Source: Aquanectria penicillioides (Eukaryota > Ascomycota > Sordariomycetes > Hypocreales > Nectriaceae). From it: a stretch of DNA of 64,000 nt. The position numbers were made by a program, and so were the translations under genes. The notes below the pieces were generated by a model. It worked only from the letters and a program-made list of their open reading frames with translations, did no database searches and was not told the origin of the DNA. Position 1 is the first letter of the stretch; every line of letters starts with the position of its first letter. Shown in pieces: positions 55,278 to 64,000 of the stretch. The stretch lies in NCBI GenBank assembly GCA_003415625.1, contig PYIU01000005.1, forward strand, positions 1,865,001 to 1,929,000. The letters are read 5' to 3'.

Positions 55278-55970
55278 ATGATATGACAAACGTGGCAAAA
55301 TGAGCAGGCAATAGAAAGACAAGGGCCGAGATGTTGAGAGGAGCCAGGAGCCAGGAGTCGGAGGATCGGGAACACGAAAGGGGTCGTCGTTTCTTGTTGT
55401 TGCGCACATCAGAGGCATGGGACGAATTGGGTTCTGGGAGACCAAAAAGATACCATGGATGAAGCATGACCATATCACACAAACTCACACTCACAATCAT
55501 AAATCACACCTCCCCGCCACCCACACGCGATGGGTGTGGGGAAAATTAAGACTTACGGATAAATGAATTGCAAGAAATTAGCAAAACAAGAAATGAGGTC
55601 CGAAAAAAAAATTTAAATCCAAAGGAAGAACGGGAACGAGGAGCGACGATGTTTCCTGTTTGGCAAGCTTGATTTTCTGCTTCGAATTCGAGACTCTTTG
55701 GTTGCTCTCGTATACTCTGCTAGGTACACATGTAAGGGGTAGGTAGGATGAGGAAGAGGAAGAAGAAGAAGAAGAAGAAGAAGAAGAAGAAGAAGAAAGT
55801 GAGGTTAACAAGAGACCAGGAGAACAGGGTTCTATTTAAAAAGAAAACACCACACTCTCCTACTTCACCTCCACACACAAGGTACAAGCCGAATTGGGGG
55901 GAGAAGAAGAACAATAATAATTGTAAAATAAAAAAGAAAGGGGGTATGTCTATTACGCAGTGCATTTCCG
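55278..55970. other. Convergent 3' region between SEC65 and p150Glued
   Basis: 3' flanks of two genes; AT-rich near 55550-55620. A long purine microsatellite is annotated separately. Frames reading through it (poly-Ser, poly-Phe, poly-Lys) are artefacts of the repeat. Confidence 0.6.
55749..55799. repeat. (GAA)n purine microsatellite
   Basis: About 50 bases of uninterrupted purines, mostly GAA units, in the shared 3' region of SEC65 and the dynactin gene. Confidence 0.9.
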
Positions 55971-58900
55971 TCATACAGCCGCCACGCGACCCTGAAGAGC
56001 CTCCCACTCGCGAGATCCCATAATCTGCACCTCCCGTCCGGTCCCGGGCACCACCTTTCCGTCGGCCCCGGCCATCCTGATGCGCAGGCGCGCGGCCGCC
56101 GCGGCCGCCGGGTTGGATCGGCTGGCGGCCTTGCGCTGGTCCGCTCCGGCGATCTGGTTGCGCAACACGCCGGCCTTGTGCAGCACCGAATTCTGCCAGC
56201 CGGCCCACGCGGCAAAGTCCTCGGCCTGCTTGGCGGCGTGGTACTGCGGTGTGGATCGGGCGGGCTTCCAGGCGAGTTTGTCCTCGGGGAGGGCTGAGAA
56301 GTCATATACCTTTGCCGACGACGCCATCTTGACGAGCTCGCCGAGCACATCCTTGCTCTCGGTGGCGATGAGCCCCTTGCGCTGCTCTGTGATGTTGGTG
56401 GGCTTCGTGAGCGGCTCTGCGAGCCAGTCGTAGTTTTGCTGCTCCGTGGTGCGGGCCCTGCGGTTGTCCTCGCGCAGATAGCGAACAGCCGATTGCAGGC
56501 TCTCAATGTCTTGCTTGAGGGCATCCATCTCCCGAGCGGTGGCGACAGCGCGTTCCTGGCCAGCCTTGGCTCCTGCGGCATCGGCACCGTCGGCGAACGC
56601 CCGGCTATCGCTGGCAATCTTCTTCCACTTGTCGCGCTCTGACTCGAGGTTCTTGAGCTCACGGTCTTGCTTCTCAATATCCTCCTTGAGACTGCCAATC
56701 TGCTCGCCAGATGCCTCCAGTTCGCTCTGTAGCTTGGCGATGCGCTCAATGTTAGCCTGGGCATCCCGCATTCTGGACTCAAGGGTCTCGATCTTGAGCA
56801 CGGCCGTGCTGAGATGCTCATCGCGCTGCGCAATGGTGCGGCGGGCCTCGCTGGTCTCGTCCTTAAGGCGACGGAGCTCCTCCTCTGCATCGACAGGGAC
56901 GGTCTTGAGAGCCTTGAGCTCCTGGGACCGCAACTTCCAGGGTGCCGGGCTGACGTCGAATTCTTGAGTCTGGTCAAGATCCGAGGCAAGGGAAGCCAGG
57001 TCGGTGATTTGAGTAGTAAGGGCCCGTAGTTTGGACAAGTACGTAGCGAAGAGGTCGGCATCGTTGGCCGAGGTGGCGATGAGAACAGTCTTTTGAATAG
57101 AGCTCTGCACTTCTGCGTAAGTGAAAGGCTCAGTTCTGCTCTCATCAGCTGTCAGAAGCTCATGGAGGCCGAGACCAATCTGTCGAGCCAGGTCTTCAAC
57201 CTCTTGTGTAGCCTTGCCGCACTGCTCAAACACGTCTGAAGTCTCCGGCAACAAGGAGAGAGACCGAGTCTTGAGGTCTTGGAGGGCGCGCACAGCCTTG
57301 CCAGCAATAACCTTGGCGCCTCTTGTTTGTGTAATGACCAGGTCAGTCTTCTTGGAAAAGTGCTGAGCCAGCTCTTCTTCGTCACCCTCGCCGAGAACAA
57401 CACGCTGCACCAGACCTCGCAAAGTGTTGAATGTAGAAGCAGCTGAGTCGAGATGGCTCTGCATGACCAAGGCCTTCATGTAAACATCGTCAGCATAGTT
57501 GGACAGGTCACCCGAGATGTGAACCTCAGCGAGATGAGACAGCAGGGCAATGGTGCGCTGGAGCTCATCTGCACACTTCTTCTCCTTGAGTTCATCTCGG
57601 CGCAAGCCATCAATCCATACGTTCAATGCACGCTCAACTGGCTCAAGCTCATGCAGGGCATTCTGGTACTTGGAGAACTGTTCGATAGTGCAGTGTGTCA
57701 TGTCATGCACAAAGCGGTCGCACATGTTTGACACCCACACGAGCTTATCGACGGCATCGCAGCCAGCAAAGACGTCATCTTCATGTCCGGGATGGGGCTG
57801 TCCGTTGATGCGTTCTCGGATGAAGCCATTAAGGAGGTTAGCCTTGAAAGCCAATCTGCGGAAGCGGAGCAGAGCCAGCACAGAGTCCTGATCCTCTTTG
57901 TAGGTGTCGGGCAAGAATAGCTTGACAATCTCGAGGTGCTCCTCGGCTTCCTGAGCTTCCAGGCGGCGCAGTTCCAGATCTATCGTCTTGACTTGGGCCT
58001 TGGCGGCCGAGATCTGGAGTTTCATGTTGAGATCCATCATTGCCCGCGACCTATCGTTGAGCTTCTCCGATTCTCCTTCAGTGACGGCTTGAGAAGCACG
58101 CATATCCTCCAAGTCGCTCTGTAGGTTTGTCACTAGCTCACGGAACCGCGACAAGGTATACTCCATGTCCTCAAGCGTCTCGTCTTGCTGGCCAGCTCGT
58201 CGGACTTGCTCTGCGATGACAGCGTCCTTGAAGTCGAGGTCTTCTTGCATTTCCTTCTCGTTTTGGACGTGGTTGATCTCAAGCTCGTCATTAATCTCCT
58301 TCAGGCTCTCAAGATCGTCAATAACGGCCTTGAGTTCCTCAATCTGTTCGGTCATGCTCATGTTTCGCTCGGTGAGATCCTCAATCATGTCTTCGGCGCC
58401 AAGGGCATTGTCAAGTTGCTGGCGCAGATCCTCCACAGCAGACTCTGACTGCGCGAGCTTTTCCTTTGCCGTGGTAAATTCCTCTTTCACGGCGTTAAAC
58501 TCCTTCACCTCATCCTCTAGGCCCTTGATCTCATCTTTGAGCTCCTCTTCCGTCTCTTGTGTTATGTCTCGCAGACGCAATAGTGCCTCCCGCAAGCGTT
58601 CGTTCGTGCGCTCCATCTGTAGCCATCCCGCGCTAGCTCGTTCCTCAGGCGTCATGCCCTTGCTGTACTCATCATTCTCCTCTCTGAGGATTTCAACCTC
58701 TAGGTCCAATTCTTCCGTCTTTTGCTTGAGCGCTTCGAGCTCAACCTTGAGTACCTCGGCAGTCTCCTCGGCCATTTCTCGATCAAGCGTAGCTAGTTCC
58801 AAAGCTGTATCATGCTCAGCTTGGATTTCCTCAACCGACTCCAGTCTTTGTTCTGCCTCCTTCAGCATCTTCCGAAGCTCGTTATTCTCTTGTTGCTGGG

Positions 58901-60020
58901 GTTGATATTTCTGTTGTAGTTTCTGGATAATGGTTTCGAATTTGTCCCTCTCTCCCTGAACCTTCTCGAGCTGCATGAGCTTATCCCTATCTTCGATTCG
59001 TTTTCTTTCCAGGACCTTCAGCTTCGCCTTCAAGTCTTCGATCTCACGGCTTGCAGCCGTGCTTCCTCCAGTACGGGTGGACATGGTTGCAATTGGTTTT
59101 TTCGTCACTGGTGGTGTTGATGAGCGTGATGGAGCTCCACCTGTGAGTCTCTCCAAGGCCTTTGTCCTTGCGAGGACTGGGCTTCTAGGCTGGGGCGAAA
59201 GAATCTCTGCTTCGCCCCTGTCATCGTCCCTATCAGATGAGCCCTGTCCTCCGCCTGTTTGTGAATCACCTGAAGGCCGCCGTGAGACAGACTCTGGCCG
59301 GGGAGCCGCTCGCGGTCCACTCAGGGACATGCGGCCACTAGCAGTTCTAGACATGGTGGCTCCTGCTCTTGACGTTACCGAAGATGTCGATGCTTGTCGG
59401 GTTCGAGAAGCCGGGGCGGGTGGTGGACCCATGGACGTGCGAACGCCCGAAGACGGGCGTGTCTTGGAAGCGGCGGATGGTACTCGGACATTTGAAGGTG
59501 TTCCGGTTCGAGAAGCTGAGGCACTTGGGGGCCCGCTCATCTGTTTTGTAGGTGACTTTGTGGGAGACTATCCAGGGGGGTCAGCATTCACGGGGGGTTT
59601 CACAATGGTTGGGTGTCTCCATACTCTTGCAATACTTGAGGGGCGGGTTCGAGGCACTGGGCTCGGGCTCGGAGCATTCAGACTCTTCCTCCTGTTCAAT
59701 CCAGTGTCTCCAGAAATCGAGGTTCTCCCCGCCGCAGGGTTGAAGCTTGACGGCCGAGAGGGCTTCCGTGCTGGCGCAGCCCGTGGAGGTGCGGGCTGGG
59801 CAAGGACCGTGACCATCATAGGCTTCACAAACATGCCGTACCCCATGGGGCAATCGAAGTACCGCTCGCCCTGGACGCTCCCATCATTTTTTCCCGTCTT
59901 CTCATCTAGCTCGATGCCCACCCATTCACCGACCTGGAAGCTAGTGCCGCCCACAAAGCGGACGGTGCCCTTGCGGCCATCGTTGAGCTGGACCGTCTGC
60001 CCGAGCTTGAATTCCTGCAT
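55971..60020 (-). CDS. ro-3: Dynactin p150Glued subunit (ro-3/nudM-type)
   Basis: Large dynactin subunit that links dynein to microtubules for nuclear distribution and vesicle transport. Exons on the minus strand, 60020..59625 and 59567..55971, join in phase to 1330 residues, the usual length. The CAP-Gly domain is at about residues 3-70 with [18 protein letters not shown] and the tubulin/EB1-binding GKNDGSVQG (43-51). A basic Ser/Pro/Arg-rich segment (about 75-260) follows, as in other p150 proteins. Then comes a long coiled coil (CC1, about 290-590), a globular region with [19 protein letters not shown] and [29 protein letters not shown], and a second coiled coil (CC2, about 970-1130). The intron is 57 nt (GTATGG, GCTGACC, TAG). 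Large open frames on the opposite strand are shadows of the coiled-coil codons. Confidence 0.96.
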
Positions 60021-60870
60021 TATGAACAATGGTCGAGGCCGCGGGGCATCGTGCCGACGTGGGTTTCGCTGTCGTCGTCGGTGGTGATTGTCGATATCGT
60101 CGATGGTCTCGGTGGATGAAGCGTTGTGTCCCTTGTAATCCGCGAGCTTTAGCTCCTGAGCCCCCCGTTTGCGGTGCTGTTGTATTTGCTGTTGTCAACG
60201 CGTTTCCTTTTCGGATAAACGCGACGGCGGCGGCATGGGCTAGCTAGGCTGTCATCCCGACGGGGGGGAGGGGGGGTACGTACCTGAACATCTGAGGTCC
60301 CTGGCCTGGTGGTAGTGGGGCGCGCTCATCCAGAGACTCCAAACCCACATACTACAAGGGCTATGAAAGTTGAATTGAGGATACAATCTATGGTTTCGAA
60401 TATGATAAATTGGGCGTTTAGAGTACTAAGGCCAATACTGACATGTACATGGTTGTATTTGCCAGTCGAACTCCTCTCATCCCACAGCAAACATGGGCCA
60501 AGTAAGTGGGTACCTAGAAGTGATGTAATGCATCACTGACAAACAAGACAGCTTGTAGTATTTCATCCGAAATCTCATTCGTCTCAAGCAATCGTGCTCG
60601 CCTGATTCTTCCCTCGTTTCAACATGTACAAAAGAAATATCCATCTCAGTCTGCACGTCTCAGCTCAGCAGACTCATTGGCGCCTATTCGATTGGCCCTG
60701 CGTTTTTCAAGAAGATACACGAGGGAGCACGACTCGGCATGGTCATATGCTAGCCGACACAACATATTAGACCATTTCCAATGACGTAACATCGTTCATC
60801 ATTTGGTTCAAGCTTTGCCGCTTTATTTGATTAAATGAGATCTTAGTCTCATTCCGTATAACAGTAGCAT
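60021..60870. other. Intergenic region upstream of p150Glued
   Basis: Promoter and leader of the dynactin gene and the 3' flank of the permease pseudogene. A G-rich tract lies at 60260-60275. No gene is seen. Confidence 0.5.
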
Positions 60871-62220
60871 CTACAGATGACCTCGAATCTTGACCTCAAG
60901 AATCCTCAGTGGTGAGTACAAGATTGCAGCAATCGCAAATGCCATCTCGAATCCAATGTCGCTTGTGCGAGATGCAATTGGTCCCGTACACCAAGATTGA
61001 GAGATGCAAGGTAATACCATGCCAAAGCTCAGCGCTGCAGCTGTCAGTGCTGCGAATCCTCAAGGCAAGGCGCTCACTGTATTCCACTCCCCCAATGCGT
61101 AGTTTTCCATCTTGCCTCGTCTCATTACAACGTGTTCCAAAACAATTGCCGCCATGAAGGATGCTGACCAATACCCAATAATCGCAACAGAGTTATTGAG
61201 CGAAGCCAAGAACTCCGTGGCTACTTTCATGGAAACCGGTATCATCACGGCCTTTTGTCAAAGCAATTCCTACACTTACGTTCTTGACCGAGAATCAAAA
61301 TGGGTTGTAAAAGCACTTGATATAACTACCCAAGAAAGAATTCATCCGATCAGAAAAAAAAAACCGAATAGTTGAAGATCTTTCTCGCTGACGCCGGTTC
61401 ATGATTCGTTTGTTTGCGTAGATCCCGTCCACCACAGCCAACCGCCACCAGGATGCCCACTAAAGCCAGAATCCAGGCGTATTGGCTAAACTTGTAAATA
61501 AATCTTGATCCCAAGAAGATTCTGACTAAAATAATTAGGATGGTAATCACGATGCCAATATTGACTGAAATGCCATCGGAATTTATGGCCGAGAGCGTTT
61601 GGCCTCCAACCACACAAGTCAAAATGGATGGAAAATCCACCGATGCTAGCCGCGTTCAGAATCGGGGTAACGATAACCCCATATAGGCTGTCAGGAAATT
61701 TCTAGTTGGCCGATAATATGAGATAGGTTGCGTACGGTACTCACCCAAACGTATATTGTACATGTATCATTTGGCGAAGTCCCAGCTTTGTCCCAAACAG
61801 CGAAAAGTAGGGCCCAGGAAGCGACGTAAGAAGGCCAATGAAAATGATTGCTAGAGCCAAATCTCGAAGCCCGAGCCCAAAACTCAGAGTTCCAGAGATT
61901 CCTGCGTAAAGTCTGCGAAAAGCAAAAACGTTATCAGTCGGTGCCACTTTATCGTCCAGGTATGATGCGGTACTTGGGGCGTATGACACACAAGCCACTT
62001 ACGAAAGAAGACACAGGTCTGTGGAGAACCATAATGTATATAAATTACAATATCTTCTTCGGTCTGTTTGGTCAAATTCTTGAATTGGGTCATAGCCCTA
62101 CATCTCAACACCCAGAAATTTCACTGCCCCCTTCCATAGCGATCCAAGTCCAGTCTCCTTAATTTCAATAGTCTCTCCTTCCAAGATTCTATTTTCATGG
62201 CATGGTGGCTAGTGTAAGGC
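60871..62220 (-). pseudogene. Broken NCS1-family purine/cytosine permease (Fcy2-like)
   Basis: Minus-strand remains of a nucleobase:cation symporter; the intact family moves cytosine or purines across the plasma membrane. Recognisable segments in order: LWKGAVKFLGVEM, TDRRRYCNLYTLWFSTDL (donor GTAAGT at 62002), AGISGTLSFGLGLRD and YFSLFGTKLGLRQM, then LYGVIVTPILNAASIGGF, LTCVVGGQTLSAINSDG, FSQYAWILALVGILVAVGCGG, AVMIPVSMKVATEFL, VAIIGYWSASFMAAIVLEH and LTAAALSFGMVLPC, ending DIGFEMAFAIAAILYSPLRILEV. Lesions: TAG at 62098-62100, TGA at 61060-61062, a 4-bp tandem duplication (61624-61631) shifting the frame inside the second membrane region, and only about 150 nt (61365-61215) where some 180 codons should be. 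No in-frame start is clear. The C-terminus and stop are preserved, so decay is fairly recent. The 5' edge is approximate. Confidence 0.85.
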
Positions 62221-63123
62221 TTCTTTGGGTCATTGGTATCATGGGTCATTCTATATATCCTACGAAAGACTGGACGTGACATGGGTGGGCAAATTTCGTA
62301 TGATACATCAAAATGAAAAAAGCAGGACCCCAAAAGCTCCCGTACTGACACGGAGGACGAGGTTTGTGTTTATATGGGAAAGAAACTCCAAAGAAAATGT
62401 GATTTCGAACCCCTCAGTTTCATGTGCTGATTATATGAGACATGAGTGTCCTTTTGTGAGTCGACAGATATCAAATAGTGCTACCACATTCTTGTCTAAA
62501 ACGCCTATCTTAGTCAGAGAGACACAAGAGTTGAGCTGAGCATCTTAGCAAATGAGTAAACTCCAAACAAAAATATCAAAGGCAATAAAGATATTTATAA
62601 TCATTTTAATTTCTTTGTCGCTAAATCGAGACTAGTCCTAGTAATGCTAGGACTGATGACGCCTTTTCGGTGCTGCACATGCACCACCAGATGATGATAA
62701 TATTGAAAGTAGCCCAGTTAAGCGGCCCGAATGCATCGTGATGCTATGCAGCCATCAACCGATCGAGGGGAGTCGAAAATAGAATTCAGCCACACGAAAG
62801 CGCGGTCTACGCCCAAATAGGAAAGTATAGACCAGAGTCAACCCACCTTCAGCTTCAGCATGTGACCCGCCGCCGATAAGCGTACAGTGTGAGACATCAT
62901 GGCCGATACTCGTTTTATCGGACGTTAGACACGATTAGGAAAGTATAGACCATGCTCAATTTGCAGCACCTCCATCGCATTCGAATAGAAATAATAAGCT
63001 GTTTATAAAGTGGGCATATAAATAATACGTCAAACACATTTGATCATGCGTCTCTGTTTTCTTTGATTAAATTACTCCATGATTCTTTGAATTGCTCATT
63101 GTTCTTGGACAGTGTCATCACAT
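62221..63123. other. Divergent region between permease pseudogene and amidohydrolase
   Basis: AT-rich, about 900 bp. GATA-core sequences (for example GCCGATAAGC near 62873 and its inverse TTTTATCGG near 62914) could be nitrogen-GATA sites, but such short cores are frequent by chance. No gene is seen. Confidence 0.4.
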
Positions 63124-64000
63124 ATGCCCATCATGCCTCGGATTATTATTTACAACGCGACAATCTTGACCTTGGATGATGAGGATTCGTTCTTCTACCC
63201 TGGGACCGTCGAGATAGATGGCGATCGTATCAGTCAGGTTTACAGCGGAAATCCTAGTGATGAATTGCTCAATGACATATCTATTACACTACTTGACGGC
63301 ACGGACAAACTGGTGATGCCAGGATTCGTCGATCTGCATTTCCATACCTCTGTCGCCAAGGTAGATTTTTCCTACCTTCTTTTCTCCCAGACAATTTATA
63401 AACTAAACCGCTATCTAGGGATTTGGAGACGAGCTGCCCTTGAAAGAATATTTAGACGAAGTATGGTATCCGAGTGTAAGGGCACTGACCAAAGATCGTG
63501 CCTACACAGGTGCGATGCACTCGTACTGTACTGCCATCAAGTCCGGCACCACTACTGTAAACGATATGTACCGTTTCGTTGGTTCGCTTGCCGATGCGGC
63601 GAGCAAGATCGGTGTCAGGGCTGTTCTTAGCAACGAGGTGGCCCTCGAGGAACACAAATTAGACTTGATCGAAGACAACGAAGCCTCATTCCTACAAAAC
63701 AATGGCAGAGAATCAGATCGCATCCGAGTTTGGATGGGCCATGAGTGGATGTGTACTTCAAATCCAGAGTTAATGGCCCAGGTGGGTAAGATGAAGAAGA
63801 AGCTAGGCACAGGGCTACACATCCACTTGTGCGAATCTGAACAGGAGGTTGATGACACCCGAGCCAAATATGGGAAGACACCTATCGAGATTGCTTATGA
63901 ATCCGACTGTTTGGGTCCCGATACTGTGGCAGCACACTGCGTGCATCTAACCGACCGGGACATTGCGCTGCTGGCAGAGACTGGTACATCTGTCTCATAT
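63124..64000 (+). CDS. ATZ/TRZ-type metal-dependent amidohydrolase (partial, cut by window end)
   Basis: Hydrolyses C-N bonds of nucleobase-like or triazine rings in characterised relatives; the exact substrate is unknown. Exon 1 63124..63360 and exon 2 from 63419 join in phase 0 (donor GTAGAT, acceptor CTATCTAG); the gene runs past base 64000. Start ATG 63124 (MPIMPRIIIYNATIL) or 63133. The N-terminal beta-sandwich (IIYNATILTLDDEDSF) is followed by the first metal motif PGFVDLHFHTS, then FGDELPLKEYLDEVWYP. Next are SGTTTVNDMYRF, the third metal strand LGTGLHIHLCESEQEVDD and the VAAHCVHLTDRDI block, all standard for the cytosine deaminase/SAH deaminase/atrazine hydrolase group. At least 272 residues are present with no break. 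The broken nucleobase permease lies just upstream, divergently. Confidence 0.85.

Noticed and set aside
54505..55303. Two long frames overlapping SEC65
   Set aside because: Shadows caused by GC-rich third positions; SRP19 core motifs are in the other frame.
55865..57145. 426-codon minus-strand frame overlapping the end of p150Glued
   Set aside because: Same strand, wrong frame; Arg/Ser/Pro-rich shadow of GC-rich codons.
58975..60087. 370-codon plus-strand frame opposite p150Glued
   Set aside because: Antisense shadow of the CAP-Gly and coiled-coil codons; the minus strand encodes clear dynactin motifs.

Overview
The window reads as nuclear DNA of a filamentous ascomycete, most likely a Sordariomycete and probably Hypocreales. 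Genes are broken by short introns with GT..CTAAC/GCTGAC..AG signals, intergenic spaces are long and rich in homopolymer tracts and microsatellites, and the gene set is typical of filamentous fungi: a CYS-3-type bZIP, HET-C, p150Glued dynactin, an Scs7-type hydroxylase, FTR1 with FET3, Pis1 and a Zn2Cys6 regulator. No species can be named from sequence alone. I support 18 protein-coding genes, one gene inside a transposon and one pseudogene. Intron-exon structures were read by eye and every joined frame was checked to close.

Layout. 2.2-3.8 kb: cys-3-like sulfur regulator (+). 4.4-5.0 kb: small mitochondrial-type conserved protein (-). 6.2-8.7 kb: class I/II aminotransferase with a 13-nt microexon (-). 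8.7-12.9 kb: about 4.3 kb without a credible gene. 13-14 kb: vWA protein (+). 15-17.4 kb: coiled-coil fungal protein with a GC-AG intron (-). 18.9-20.8 kb: Rsd1/RBM39-like splicing factor (-). 21.4-22.6 kb: sphingolipid fatty-acid 2-hydroxylase (-). 24.8-27.4 kb: HET-C (+). 28-30 kb: mitochondrial-type PP2C (-). 30.9-32.4 kb: BTB-like protein (+). 32.6-33.8 kb and 38.7-40.9 kb: divergent iron permease FTR1 (-) and ferroxidase FET3 (+), the reductive iron uptake pair. 41.7-42.7 kb: phosphatidylinositol synthase (-). 44.8-47.2 kb: Zn2Cys6 factor (+). 47.6-48.7 kb: a complete 1.13-kb Mutator-like element. 51.2-53.3 kb: CCCH zinc-finger protein (+). 54.4-55.3 kb: SRP19/Sec65 (+). 56-60 kb: dynactin p150Glued (-). 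60.9-62.2 kb: broken NCS1 purine/cytosine-type permease (-). 63.1 kb to the end: an amidohydrolase cut by the window edge (+).

Strongest observations. (1) Three perfect GGATCWGATAA sites, the consensus for the iron-responsive GATA repressor (SRE/SreA/Sre1), lie 160-220 bp upstream of both FTR1 and FET3. (2) A Mutator-like element has matching 55-bp terminal inverted repeats and an exact 9-bp target duplication. Its one open frame encodes only the transposase DNA-binding half and stops where the catalytic core should begin. (3) A nucleobase permease pseudogene with two nonsense codons, a 4-bp tandem duplication and an internal deletion sits beside an apparently intact ATZ/TRZ-type amidohydrolase, suggesting loss of the transporter from a nucleobase catabolic pair.
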